A DNA stretch of 64,000 bases from an uncultured Pelagibacteraceae bacterium (GCA_902632935.1 CACPEJ010000003.1:35533-99532); one strand, 5' to 3'; numbered from the stretch's first letter, positions 1 to 8,566 are shown. Translations and numbers: made by a program. Notes: generated by a model from the letters alone, not told the origin.

Positions 1-1122
1 GCTATGCCAAGTTTTAAATAGCGCAGTATCTTTATTTGGAATAAATTTCTCATAAAGAGTTTCTTCTGGTAATAAATCTTCTTGAGTTTTTGTTTGTTCT
101 TTTTCTTCAGCTGCCTCTCTGTGAATGATTTGAATATTTTTACAAAAATTTTCACTACTTCTTACTAAATGCGCTCTCTTTTTAATTGTTTCTAAATCTA
201 AATCTGAATATGGCTTTTGTTTTAATGCGAACCGTTTATCTAAAATCACTGGTGCTTTATTAGTTTTTAAAACTCTTAAGGCTTTAGGACTCATCTTTTT
301 TAAAACATCTCTAAGCTGATTTACAGTTAAATCTAATAATGGTTCTGGATCTCTACGACAGTCCCACAAATATCCCCATGAAGCATAGGATGGATGAAAG
401 GAATGTTTAGGATGTAAAGAGCAACCAAGATACATCATATTTCTTCCCTTTACGTTTTCAAAAATAGAGTAAATCCCCTCATTTGTTAAAAGTGTTTCTA
501 CACTTGATTTTGTTGATGTTTTTAAAAAATTTTCCCAATTTTCTTTATGTTTGTCTTTTACTATTCTAAGGACTTTTAAAGCTGTATAAGCATCATGGTA
601 AGCAGTGTGTTGTTGTGAAGTGTCAAATCCTTGCATCCGGGCTAGTGCTTCGAGAGCCAGAGAGGGGTTGCCCGCTTCGGTAAGTTCTGTTTTTAAAGTT
701 TCAGGATCTAATGTTTGAGCTGCCCTTGTTATATGGAGGCCATCTGCTTCTCGATTAGGTGATGAGTGAGTAATATATGGGTATCGATTTCCTTTAAAAA
801 AATTAAAATGGAACATGCGACGATCAAAATTTAAATTAGACCAGCCCATAAACAAACTTGGCCCACACTTAGTGAAAAAGTTTTCAACCGCTCCCAAAAA
901 ATCGTAATGGGAATAATTACCTTTTGTTAATAAATCAACACTAGTCGAATTTACTAGCAATGCCTTTCCACTCGGCACTTCTCCTTCAGGCATACGCCCC
1001 CTAATGCTTAACTTTCCAATTTCTTTTAAATTTTTATCAACTACTACAGCTCCAAACTCTATTATGGATCCCCATATTGTTGAATTTGTTGTCTCTGTAT
1101 CGTAAATTACAATCTTATCCAT
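1..1122 (-). CDS. sbcB: Exodeoxyribonuclease I (3' end cut by window edge)
   Basis: I translated this frame by hand because it has no stop in the window and is missing from the ORF track. The protein starts MDKIVIYDTETT, the first acidic motif of DnaQ-fold 3'-5' exonucleases. It continues with FMGWSNLNFDRRMF (matching the GYNNVRFDD motif of E. coli ExoI) and AYHDAYTALKVL (third exo motif). The later part (PLLDLTVNQLRDVL, KTNKAPVIL, LYEKFIPNKD) follows the ExoI-specific domains beyond the nuclease core, which separates it from DnaQ epsilon. The family degrades single-stranded DNA 3' to 5' in recombination and mismatch repair. About 374 residues are visible; the C-terminus lies outside the window. 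Only three bases separate its ATG from the stop of the upstream exonuclease, so the two are probably co-transcribed with rmuC. Confidence 0.88.
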   Translation of the reverse strand, partial: MDKIVIYDTETTNSTIWGSIIEFGAVVVDKNLKEIGKLSIRGRMPEGEVPSGKALLVNSTSVDLLTKGNYSHYDFLGAVENFFTKCGPSLFMGWSNLNFDRRMFHFNFFKGNRYPYITHSSPNREADGLHITRAAQTLDPETLKTELTEAGNPSLALEALARMQGFDTSQQHTAYHDAYTALKVLRIVKDKHKENWENFLKTSTKSSVETLLTNEGIYSIFENVKGRNMMYLGCSLHPKHSFHPSYASWGYLWDCRRDPEPLLDLTVNQLRDVLKKMSPKALRVLKTNKAPVILDKRFALKQKPYSDLDLETIKKRAHLVRSSENFCKNIQIIHREAAEEKEQTKTQEDLLPEETLYEKFIPNKDTALFKTWHS

Positions 1123-1125
1123 ATT

Positions 1126-1893
1126 TTATTGAACCAAATTATTCATCTCATTAAATTTTTTTAATCTTCCTAAAAACAAATTTTGATATGTTACTAGTTC
1201 GGGCCCTTGAATTTTAAACTCTTGAAATAAATTATCCACTGTGCAAACAAGAATAATACAAGATGTAATATTAGAATTATACACAACATTATGTGCTAAA
1301 GAATACGCTGCACATTGTAATAGCCAACTATCTATATACTCGAATTTTTTTGGTCTCCGCGCATTTTTAAAATCTATGATGCAAGATTGACCCTCATAAA
1401 TTCCTACACAATCAGCAGTACCCGCGTACCTATCAGGATAATAAAGTGTACATTCAACTCCCCATATTTCCTCTAGTCTATTTTTTAAACCCTTTTCAAT
1501 AATTTCTTTAGCCATTGTTTTATATTGTTCTTTATCCTCAAAGAAACTCAAGTTTTCTCTTCCTAAAAGAAAAGACTCTAAGTAACTGTGCATTTGAGAC
1601 CCGCGGGAAGCAGCGTCTTTAACAATCTTATTTGCTACAGCTTCTCCTGTTCGTTCTCGCCAGTTGGCTAAAGCAGCCTTATCCTCTTCAGATTTTGTTG
1701 CATCTAGAATTGAGGTGACGCTTGGTAATTTTGTTTCACCTAATAAGTATCTTCTTATTCCATCTTCAGTTGCTCTTGATGATGTAGGATAGTTATATTT
1801 CTTATTCCATCGCATGAGATTTCTTATAGAGGGTATTTTCTGAAAAAAGAAATTATTTTTTAACTTGTCTATTTCTCTCAACGAAATTCTCAA
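1126..1893 (-). CDS. PD-(D/E)XK exonuclease, phage/MGME1-like
   Basis: A 255-aa protein with the nuclease signature GTADCVGIYEGQSCIIDFKNA: an Asp, a short spacer, then the D-x-K motif of the PD-(D/E)XK fold. The preceding KLPSVTSILDATKSEEDKAALANWRERTGEAVA region resembles MGME1-like/phage exonucleases, which trim single-stranded or flapped DNA ends. That family match is from memory. The start is uncertain. The listed start is a TTG at 1893 and overlaps the rmuC end by 41 bp; an ATG at 1815 (MRWNKKYNYP) would leave a 37-bp gap, but neither has a clear Shine-Dalgarno. It sits between rmuC and exonuclease I, making a three-gene DNA-end-processing block. Confidence 0.8.
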   Translation of the reverse strand: MRISLREIDKLKNNFFFQKIPSIRNLMRWNKKYNYPTSSRATEDGIRRYLLGETKLPSVTSILDATKSEEDKAALANWRERTGEAVANKIVKDAASRGSQMHSYLESFLLGRENLSFFEDKEQYKTMAKEIIEKGLKNRLEEIWGVECTLYYPDRYAGTADCVGIYEGQSCIIDFKNARRPKKFEYIDSWLLQCAAYSLAHNVVYNSNITSCIILVCTVDNLFQEFKIQGPELVTYQNLFLGRLKKFNEMNNLVQ

Positions 1894-2950
1894 CGTTCTC
1901 AGTTAGTACAGCTTTTTCAACTTGCTCGGGATCTTTTATATTTTCTAAAGTTCTTGTAATTGATCTAGCATCAGTTCCAAACTTATCAACAACACTCATC
2001 GCCTCATCTAATTTTTTTCTTAAAACTATTACATTGTCAAAATGTTTAGCAAATCTTGTGCTGATTGTTTTTAGATGATTGTAAATTTCCACAGCTCCCT
2101 TTTGAACTTTTAATGATTGAAAACCCATATGTAGGGATTGTAAATAAGCTGAGAGAGTATTAGGGCCACAAATAACAATTTTATATTTTCTCATCAATTC
2201 TTGAGTAAGTAATTCTTTTGAACTTGGATCTTGATACTCGGTTAATTCTCTGTAAAGACTTTCTGAGGCTGCATAAACTATGGCAAAATCAGTTGTTTTT
2301 GGTGGTACTATATACTTCTCATTAACGCTTTTTGCTTTCAACTTAAAAGCACTTGCCAATTTTGCTCTAGCATCAGCAACTGCTTTTTTATCATCTGCCT
2401 CATGTGCATCTGTAATTGCTTTAAATTTTTCGACTGGAAAATGAGAGTCCACTGGGACCAAAACATCTCCTTGAAGTTTGATAGCAAATTCCACATTCTC
2501 ACTAGTATCCTCTTTCATCTTCACATTAGTCATAAATTGAGATGCGGGTAATAAGTCCCTCATAAGCGCATCAAGGCTACTCTCTGCTAAAACACCATAT
2601 TTCTTAACGCCAGCAAGTATTTTTGTAATACCTTCTTGGCTTTGATTTAATAATTGAACCTGTTGATTGAAATTTCCAACCTTTTCATCAACCTTAGTTA
2701 AAGCCTCAGTCATGTCTTTTGTAACACCAGTTGATAAGGCATTAAACGAAGTAGACATAGAACTTAATGAGGTATTGATTGTAGCATTTAAGCTATCTTT
2801 GAGTTTTACAATTTCTGCATTTAAATTAGCTATTTCTTCAGCTTCTTTATTTTCATCTTCTTTTTTAGTTTTAGACTTAATGTTTAAATAAAGAATTGCT
2901 AATGTTGCTATAAGCAACAAACCTAAAATTATTATTAAAATTGTATCCAT
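1853..2950 (-). CDS. rmuC: DNA recombination protein RmuC
   Basis: The 365-aa protein begins with a single membrane anchor (residues about 4-24), followed by a long predicted coiled coil (about 30-110) and the conserved RmuC core with VEFAIKLQGDVLVPVDSHFPVEKF (about 153-176) and ALRELT-like/PNTLSAYLQ motifs. RmuC has a predicted endonuclease-like core and restrains recombination at inverted repeats in E. coli; its biochemistry is poorly known. An excellent Shine-Dalgarno, AAGGAGG, lies about 15 nt upstream of the ATG, which fixes the start. It is the first core gene downstream of the accessory island (42 bp after the 69-aa ORF), so read-through from the island is possible. Confidence 0.92.
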   Translation of the reverse strand: MDTILIIILGLLLIATLAILYLNIKSKTKKEDENKEAEEIANLNAEIVKLKDSLNATINTSLSSMSTSFNALSTGVTKDMTEALTKVDEKVGNFNQQVQLLNQSQEGITKILAGVKKYGVLAESSLDALMRDLLPASQFMTNVKMKEDTSENVEFAIKLQGDVLVPVDSHFPVEKFKAITDAHEADDKKAVADARAKLASAFKLKAKSVNEKYIVPPKTTDFAIVYAASESLYRELTEYQDPSSKELLTQELMRKYKIVICGPNTLSAYLQSLHMGFQSLKVQKGAVEIYNHLKTISTRFAKHFDNVIVLRKKLDEAMSVVDKFGTDARSITRTLENIKDPEQVEKAVLTENVENFVERNRQVKK

Positions 2951-2992
2951 GATTCGTATGTTATACCTCCTTGATTATATTTAAAGTTTTTT

Positions 2993-3202
2993 TCAATTTA
3001 CTTTTACGATTATGTTATTTTTTATTATTACCTCTGCAAAAAATTCACGTCCTTTATTCTCGGTTGAATGAGGCCTGTTGCTACCAACTAACACTCCACT
3101 TTCCTTATACTCAGGTCCAAACATACTGGTTTCAGTATAATTAAGTGTTTTTCCTATATTTTCCTTAAGCTCTTTTTTGGATTTGTAATTAAAAATTAGC
3201 AT
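2993..3202 (-). CDS. Small conserved-looking hypothetical protein (69 aa)
   Basis: The start ATG overlaps the TAA of the preceding 96-aa ORF by one base, an arrangement that usually means translational coupling. The sequence is compact (KKELKENIGKTLNYTETSMFGPEYKESGVLVGSNRP, then REFFAEVIIKNNIIVKVN) and reads like a small all-beta fold. I recall similar short proteins in marine phage and SAR11 genomes, but could not check this. No function can be assigned. It is the last gene of the leftward island operon, just before rmuC. Confidence 0.65.
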   Translation of the reverse strand: MLIFNYKSKKELKENIGKTLNYTETSMFGPEYKESGVLVGSNRPHSTENKGREFFAEVIIKNNIIVKVN

Positions 3203-3492
3203 TAGTTTAATAACCTTTTGGGGACTTTACCCATCATAATTTCTTTCATATCTGAAAATTCTGAAGCAACATGATTTTGAACTGTTTTTATAAATGACTT
3301 GATAGTTTTTTTATTATAGCCCAAATTTTTTAAAATCTTCTCAGCCTCTTTTTCATTTTCAGTAGAAATATAATGCTCAGCGATAGATAAATACCTAAAA
3401 AAAACCTCTTTTTGATTTTCTGATTTTAATTCTGATAGTTTTAGCTCCATTAAGTAACTTTTATCCATTATTTGATATATATCTTTAGGCAA
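3202..3492 (-). CDS. Hypothetical alpha-helical protein (96 aa)
   Basis: The 96-aa product is mostly helical and charged (ELKLSELKSENQKEVFFRYLSIAEHYISTENEKEAEKIL) with no motif I recognise. The helical pairs are vaguely TPR-like, which is inference only. Its 5' end overlaps the vsr 3' end by 8 bp and its stop overlaps the next start by one base. It is therefore embedded in the same leftward transcript as vsr and the GHKL ATPase. It may be a small accessory or immunity-type component; nothing in the sequence decides. Confidence 0.6.
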   Translation of the reverse strand: MPKDIYQIMDKSYLMELKLSELKSENQKEVFFRYLSIAEHYISTENEKEAEKILKNLGYNKKTIKSFIKTVQNHVASEFSDMKEIMMGKVPKRLLN

Positions 3493-3856
3493 TGATTAGA
3501 CGTTCCAGAGTGTTAAAAGTTTTATCAATATTCTTTCCTTTTAAAGTACACTCCCATACATCAATGACTTTCCAACCTAATTTTTTAAGTTTATCTTTAT
3601 TAATAAAATCTCTCTTTTTATTTAGTTCTAATCTTTCTATCCAATATTGAGTTTTAGTCTTTGGCACATTGCTATGGGCGCAGCCGTGATAATGCCAATA
3701 GCAACCATGAACGTTTAGAATTGTTTTATGTTTATGCAGAACTATGTCTGGTTTGCCAGGAAGTTTTTTTACATGAATTCTAAATCTATAACCATTTTTA
3801 TATAGTATAGATCTAATTAATTTTTCTGGTTTAGTGTTTTTGGATTTAGTATTCAA
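3485..3856 (-). CDS. vsr: Very short patch repair (Vsr) endonuclease
   Basis: The 123-aa protein shows the whole Vsr core: SKNTKPEKLIRSIL at the N-terminus, LPGKPDIVL with the catalytic Asp, VHGCYWHYHGC with the catalytic and zinc-binding His/Cys, YWIERLELNKKRD, and LGWKVIDVWEC with the last zinc Cys. In E. coli Vsr nicks next to T in T:G mismatches made by deamination of 5-methylcytosine, so it usually travels with a Dcm methylase, as here (dcm at 8567). Vsr-like nucleases are also reported as restriction components next to GHKL ATPases. The N-terminus is some 15-20 residues shorter than E. coli Vsr, which is common in the family. It lies 4 bp after the 258-aa gene in the same operon. Confidence 0.93.
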   Translation of the reverse strand: MNTKSKNTKPEKLIRSILYKNGYRFRIHVKKLPGKPDIVLHKHKTILNVHGCYWHYHGCAHSNVPKTKTQYWIERLELNKKRDFINKDKLKKLGWKVIDVWECTLKGKNIDKTFNTLERLIIA

Positions 3857-3860
3857 GTTT

Positions 3861-4637
3861 TCAAATCTGGTTTAACTTTTTGAGTTCATCAAATTCTTTA
3901 GGAAGTAATAAAACTATATCATTTGGATCCATTGACCATATATCATAAATTTCATTATATTGATTTAACTTATCAATTAGTCTTCCTAAGGATGCTTTAA
4001 CTAAAGTTTTTTTATTTTTTTTTCTGATATATTTTTTTGAGTAGCCTGGTCTGGGTTTATTATTTTTTTTATCAAAATAAAGTTTATAAGAGATATGGCC
4101 ACTGGGAATAAAATTTTCATTTATTCTGTGACTAATAAACTGTTCTAAATAATCTGATCCAAAATAAGGTGCTTTTGATAAAAATAATTTAGATGACTCT
4201 CCATAAGTATTCACAGCATACCATGGGGTCCTAATTAAATGTCTATTTCTAACAAACCAATCTTGATTAAGAATATATCTGTGTTCCGAGTAACCTGTCA
4301 TTTCAATACTAAACACTTCATTAAAATGAAATAATGTTATCCAGTCCCACATTTTTTCATCAAAATATATTTCATTTTGATTACAATCTTTTAATAATTC
4401 ATTTAAATAAATTCCAAGATCATATGAATTTTTAAAATTTTGTTTTTTTAAAATTTTTCCATTCTCAACTTCTGAACTAAGTGTGTCGTTATTCAGCAGA
4501 TTTTCAATCTCATCTTTTAGTTTTTTAGTAAATCCTTTTTTGATGTCTTTTTTATTCTGTATTATTGATTGCTTAATTTTATCGTAGATTAAAATATACT
4601 TATTATGACCATCCTCTGTAAATCTTCTCAGTTTCAT
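3861..4637 (-). CDS. Unknown 258-aa protein of the Dcm/Vsr/GHKL operon
   Basis: I do not recognise a characterised family. The protein is rich in aromatic residues (WDWITLFHFNEVFSIEMTGYSEHRYIL, then RHLIRTPWYAVNTYGES) with a basic middle and a C-terminal helix. It has some resemblance in layout to uncharacterised DUF6339-type proteins found in defence loci; this is an unverified memory. There is no Walker A, no obvious nuclease triad and no membrane segment. Its ATG overlaps the stop of the 295-aa gene by 4 bp and vsr follows after 4 bp, so it is a stoichiometric-looking member of the system. It could be a specificity, adaptor or effector subunit. Confidence 0.82.
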   Translation of the reverse strand: MKLRRFTEDGHNKYILIYDKIKQSIIQNKKDIKKGFTKKLKDEIENLLNNDTLSSEVENGKILKKQNFKNSYDLGIYLNELLKDCNQNEIYFDEKMWDWITLFHFNEVFSIEMTGYSEHRYILNQDWFVRNRHLIRTPWYAVNTYGESSKLFLSKAPYFGSDYLEQFISHRINENFIPSGHISYKLYFDKKNNKPRPGYSKKYIRKKNKKTLVKASLGRLIDKLNQYNEIYDIWSMDPNDIVLLLPKEFDELKKLNQI

Positions 4638-5521
4638 ATTTCGCTTTCCTCAAGGTCGATAGATGGAGCAAAGTTATTGTAAGAAATAAATTTATCTATC
4701 AGTTTTTTCCCAGAGGCGTCTGGTAAATTACTGACAAAAGTATTTACTACATCCTCTATCCATTGCTCAGCTTCTGGATTTGTTTCGGTCTCTCCATTAT
4801 CAATTATTAACAAAGACTCGGGAGTAGTAATTTCGGGATCACCTAATTTTTTATTTATTTCCTCAAACCATTTTGATTTCCAGGGACAATCTTCAAATTT
4901 ATTATCTGTTAAATATGTTTTAAGTAGCTCTCGAAGTGCTGCTGTATAGATGAGTGTTTTTTGGATAGGGTCTATATTATTGTCTAACTTATGTTTTATG
5001 TTACATCCTCTTTTTAGTACTAAGATTGGCTTATTACCTGGGGTCATTTCTAGTTTAAATGCTGTACCAATATCATCCTCCCTGGTTGGCAATAAAGATT
5101 CTGTTTTATAATTCCCATCTTTTCCATCGTCTGGTTCATCATAAAATTCCCTTATTTTAGATCTACCAATTATCCTATAAACGACTACATCATTAAATTT
5201 ACCTTTTTTAGAGACAAAGAGATTAAATCTTACAGCATCTTTATCAATATTGTTAACAAAGTAAGAAAAGGTATTACTTTCTTCTTTATTCAAAGTTTTA
5301 ATATCTCCCATGTTCCATGGTTTTAATCCAGCACCTCTATTGTTGTAAGCTTGAAAAAAAACCTCACAATCATCATCAAAATTATGTCTTTTCAAATTCA
5401 CTTCTACTTTAATATGAATTCCATCATTAGAAATTTTATCTAGCAAAACCTTCACGTCAGGATTTTCACCTTTATGTGTGATTCTCTCCTCATCAAAAAT
5501 TGTAATTGTATTTTTAGACAT
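4634..5521 (-). CDS. Unknown 295-aa protein coupled to the GHKL ATPase
   Basis: No family recognised. The N-terminal half reads as beta-rich (GIHIKVEVNLKRHNFDDDCEVFFQAYNNRGAGLKPWNMGDIK), and the C-terminal half has a helical stretch (LIYTAALRELLKTYLTDNK) followed by an acidic tail ending DLEESEI. The start codon overlaps the stop of the GHKL ATPase gene by one base, implying tight coupling and a likely physical partnership with the ATPase. It lacks ATP-binding, helicase or recognised nuclease motifs. I infer a DNA-binding or structural partner, with low certainty. Confidence 0.82.
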   Translation of the reverse strand: MSKNTITIFDEERITHKGENPDVKVLLDKISNDGIHIKVEVNLKRHNFDDDCEVFFQAYNNRGAGLKPWNMGDIKTLNKEESNTFSYFVNNIDKDAVRFNLFVSKKGKFNDVVVYRIIGRSKIREFYDEPDDGKDGNYKTESLLPTREDDIGTAFKLEMTPGNKPILVLKRGCNIKHKLDNNIDPIQKTLIYTAALRELLKTYLTDNKFEDCPWKSKWFEEINKKLGDPEITTPESLLIIDNGETETNPEAEQWIEDVVNTFVSNLPDASGKKLIDKFISYNNFAPSIDLEESEI

Positions 5522-7674
5522 TAGCTCTCTCTTTCATACATGTGATGTATCATAAATTTTTCCTCAGATTCTTTTCCAAAACCAGTTATTGAAAAGTCAA
5601 AATCTTCTTTTGAGGCAGCGCAAACAATTTTATTCTTATCATTCTTAACGATATTAAGTGATCCATGCACATTATACTTGAAAGTTTTAGTGTCACTAAA
5701 ATCAAAATCTTCCTCACAATAGTTATTGTATGGTCTTGTAGTGCCATCATCATATGCTGCTGTGATACGGATCTTAATTGGATAAAAGGTATAATTATTT
5801 TTTCTAAATTCTTCAAATTCAGTTAGTCTGTTATTTGTTGACATTATGCCTTGATTAATCTTTTGGACGTGTTTTTTTGGTAATTTATCTTTTCTTTCAT
5901 TTAATAATTTATTTGCTTCTTTAATAAATAATTCACCTTGCTCTTCATATCTTGCTATATCCTCTTTCTTATATTTTACACCTTTGGCAACCCAATAAAT
6001 TTTATCATTTTCTTTTTTTACTCTTGCTCGATATGCTTTTAATTTATTAGGTATTTCTGGTAACTTATATTTTGAGGTAAGAACATCATCGTTTTCGTCC
6101 TCATCATCTTCCTCTCCATGATTTTCATTTTCTATCTCTCTATCTGAAATTATTGAACATAAGTCTAAAGTTGTTTTCTCATCTAAAGTATCACCACTCT
6201 GACTTAATAAATCCTGTAATGACATGAAAGCATGATTCAAAAATGAAATATAAGGTCTTTGAACATTATGTTTATAGAAAACCTTATATTTAGGATGGTC
6301 AACTCTTACTCTAGTATGATTTGCAACTTCTCCATTTTTTACAAGTAGCATCGACTCTTCTTCTTGAATATCCGCAAAGAAGAAATTAGTAGTTCTTTTT
6401 CGACATTGTGTAATTGGCATGTCACCACGTAATGTATCGCAATACTTATATTGTTGATTTGCATAATCGGGAAATTTTTTTACGTAAAAATTAAAAGTAC
6501 AATTAACATCTTCAAATTGGTCGGTAAGCTTGCCCTCTTTAAGTATTTTTTTTGCGAGGATGAATTTTAATTGATATTTAATTATTTTCCCTTCTTTATA
6601 TAAATTTTGTATTTCATCCGTAAGATTTGACGAAACATCCAGAGAGGTTGGTCTTTGAGGTACAATACTCAAATCAAAATTTTTCGCCTTATTTTGATCA
6701 ATTTCATCTATAAAATCAAAATATTCTTCTATCATTTTTTTATCAGTTTCATTTTCAGAATATTTTTCTTTATAAATTTCAAGTAACGTATCTTTATTAA
6801 TCTCTTTTCCACTAGCGACCTCAACTCTTAATTTTTTTCTTAAAATTGGGACTCGATAATTTTTACAAATTGTTTCTTTTACTTTATCGAGAGTGACATC
6901 TTCGTTAATAAAGGGGATTACTACTGTTAATCCAGGTTCTTTTTTTCTTTTAACACCAAAAATTTTTTTAAGTTCATCAATTTTCTTTTGGTTACTTATA
7001 GGAAGAGCCCAAAATTTTCCTTGATAATCTTTACTTTCAACTTTGTCCCCAAAATGAACAAAGGGTTTATATTCTGTCCCGTTAAGTTCAAAGATACCGA
7101 AATATGAAATTCCCATAAAAAATTCAGTCCCATCATCTCTAACTGTGAAAAAGAAAAAAGTTGAAATATCGGAACTCAAACAAAAAGTTTGTTTACCTTC
7201 TCCCTCACTACCGCCCAAATGAGCAGCCTTACCTTTTCTTCTGCCCCCTATCTCATGAGTAAACTGATGTATCAGATTAGGTTGACCGTTAGGTAATTTT
7301 GAAAAATAATGATTTGGATCACCAAGTAATCCTGTTGTATTAAAATCTTCCATTATTAGACAATTTATATCTTGCCCATGTTCTGGAATTTTTTGCATTG
7401 CAGAAAGTTCTGAATTTTCAAGATAATCTTCAAATTTATCTTTTAAGAAATTTTCCTTAAAGCTTGTATATGAAACTCTAGTAGCATGAATTTTAATCAA
7501 AGTATTTGAGAAAGATTTTGCAATAGCATCTAAGGCATTTTGTATAAATTCTAATACACAGCTTAATGCGTTAAATTTATCTTGTGGTTTTGAATCACCT
7601 GGTTCGTCACCCTCTCCAACAGGGCCTGCAACCCATGTAAAACTTTTAATTATTTTTCTATTAAGTTCATTCAT
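5521..7674 (-). CDS. GHKL (Bergerat-fold) ATPase, MORC/paraMORC-like
   Basis: The 717-aa protein has the three hallmarks of the gyrase/Hsp90/histidine kinase/MutL fold: an N-box E-x3-N-x2-D-A (EFIQNALDA, residues 42-50), a motif MEDFNTTGLLG (108-118) replacing the usual D-x-G-x-G, and a glycine-rich ATP lid GGSEGEGKQTF (154-164). An S5-like transducer would follow (PGLTVVIPFI region), then a long unique C-terminal half with an acidic, low-complexity linker (NENHGEEDDEDENDD). Prokaryotic MORC and paraMORC proteins are known mainly from restriction-modification operons (Iyer, Abhiman and Aravind 2008). They are thought to couple ATP-driven dimerisation to DNA remodelling. It overlaps the 92-aa ORF by 8 bp and the 295-aa gene by 1 bp. 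It is not a housekeeping MutL: no C-terminal endonuclease motif, and the family-wide context is dcm plus vsr. Confidence 0.88.
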   Translation of the reverse strand: MNELNRKIIKSFTWVAGPVGEGDEPGDSKPQDKFNALSCVLEFIQNALDAIAKSFSNTLIKIHATRVSYTSFKENFLKDKFEDYLENSELSAMQKIPEHGQDINCLIMEDFNTTGLLGDPNHYFSKLPNGQPNLIHQFTHEIGGRRKGKAAHLGGSEGEGKQTFCLSSDISTFFFFTVRDDGTEFFMGISYFGIFELNGTEYKPFVHFGDKVESKDYQGKFWALPISNQKKIDELKKIFGVKRKKEPGLTVVIPFINEDVTLDKVKETICKNYRVPILRKKLRVEVASGKEINKDTLLEIYKEKYSENETDKKMIEEYFDFIDEIDQNKAKNFDLSIVPQRPTSLDVSSNLTDEIQNLYKEGKIIKYQLKFILAKKILKEGKLTDQFEDVNCTFNFYVKKFPDYANQQYKYCDTLRGDMPITQCRKRTTNFFFADIQEEESMLLVKNGEVANHTRVRVDHPKYKVFYKHNVQRPYISFLNHAFMSLQDLLSQSGDTLDEKTTLDLCSIISDREIENENHGEEDDEDENDDVLTSKYKLPEIPNKLKAYRARVKKENDKIYWVAKGVKYKKEDIARYEEQGELFIKEANKLLNERKDKLPKKHVQKINQGIMSTNNRLTEFEEFRKNNYTFYPIKIRITAAYDDGTTRPYNNYCEEDFDFSDTKTFKYNVHGSLNIVKNDKNKIVCAASKEDFDFSITGFGKESEEKFMIHHMYERES

Positions 7675-7945
7675 AATTTCTCAATTCTCTTTTTATTACC
7701 TCAATTTCATTTAAGCATTTTTTTAAAATAAACTTACTTTTTGAAACTTTTATAAATTTTAATATATTGGTTGGTAAATTTAGAATTTTATTTAGTAAAA
7801 ATAATATTTTCTTGTTTTTATAAAATTCAATCTCTGTTTTTTTGGTGAATTCAACACTTTGTAAATATATTGTATAATCCCTTGCAAATTCTTGAGCGTA
7901 TTGCAATCTGTCCTTTAAACAAGAATGGAAATAATCTCTTTTCAA
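7667..7945 (-). CDS. Small basic protein upstream of the GHKL ATPase (92 aa)
   Basis: The 92-aa, Lys-rich protein (for example FLLNKILNLPTNILKFIKVSKSKFILKKCL) matches no family I know. The listed start is a TTG, supported by a strong Shine-Dalgarno AAAGGAG about 7 nt upstream (around 7951-7957), so it is probably translated. Its end overlaps the GHKL ATPase start by 8 bp, placing it first or second in the ATPase cistron chain. Basic charge suggests nucleic-acid contact; this is a guess. It could alternatively be a short leader ORF that sets ATPase translation. Confidence 0.6.
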   Translation of the reverse strand: MKRDYFHSCLKDRLQYAQEFARDYTIYLQSVEFTKKTEIEFYKNKKILFLLNKILNLPTNILKFIKVSKSKFILKKCLNEIEVIKRELRNYE

Positions 7946-8203
7946 TTAAACTCCTTTATAGTTAGTTTTTAACGCGTACAAGCTACATAGAAAGAAAGAA
8001 AGGTGTAGCTTTGCACGCATTAAAATTTGCATAGTTAACTTGCCAATTGCAACTTTTGAACACAAACATAAGAAAAAACCAGGATGCACTCTGGCAAGAG
8101 GTATTGTAAGTGTTCTTTCGATGTAGCTGCCCACCGTGTATGATAACCTCTTCTTATTAAGGTGCATCAATTCTCTAATTTTATTTTTTAAAATACTGCT
8201 CAT
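7946..8203 (-). other. Gap between the 95-aa and 92-aa ORFs; doubtful 85-aa ORF
   Basis: This stretch has a noticeably higher GC content than its neighbours between about 8040 and 8160. One open frame (start ATG at 8203, MSSILKNKIREL) fills it exactly, overlapping the 95-aa ORF by 23 bp and ending right before the next Shine-Dalgarno. However it has no ribosome binding site, and its Cys/Leu-rich composition is unlike the Lys/Asn-rich proteins around it. I could not find a tRNA, a terminator stem or a recognised small RNA. It may be a decayed gene, a regulatory RNA, or a fragment acquired from elsewhere. Confidence 0.25.
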
Positions 8204-8468
8204 AAAGATTTTCTGAATTTTGGTTTTTGTTTTTCTTCTTAGAATTGCGGCTCCATTTGTCATAAACAAATTCTTTGCTCCATTTTTTTAAACAATCCTC
8301 AACAATTTTTTGTGCTTTATCTGGTACCTCGTAAGTATTTCTATTAGACAAATATCCAACACCTCTTAAAGCACTTTTTAGAAGTCTCATTCTCAAGTTA
8401 AAATAATGCTCAAACTTTTCCGATGGCGTCATATGTCGTGTTCTGCTATTATCGTCTTTCTTAACCAT
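8181..8468 (-). CDS. Small basic hypothetical protein divergent from dcm (95 aa)
   Basis: The 95-aa protein (MVKKDDNSRTRHMTPSEKFEHYFNLRMRLLKSALRGVGYLSNR, then a Lys/Asn-rich tail) is not a family I recognise. It begins with an ATG preceded by AAAGGTC. It faces dcm across a 98-bp divergent gap that must hold promoters for both directions, and a small basic protein in that position could be a regulator of the system. No helix-turn-helix can be called with confidence. Confidence 0.6.
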   Translation of the reverse strand: MVKKDDNSRTRHMTPSEKFEHYFNLRMRLLKSALRGVGYLSNRNTYEVPDKAQKIVEDCLKKWSKEFVYDKWSRNSKKKNKNQNSENLYEQYFKK

Positions 8469-8566
8469 TTTTATGACCTTTAATTACCCCTTCTTTTCTC
8501 TATTATATTTCTTAATATATTTCATTTGCGTTTTCACAGACGATCTGATAACAGTTTTGAAACTAA

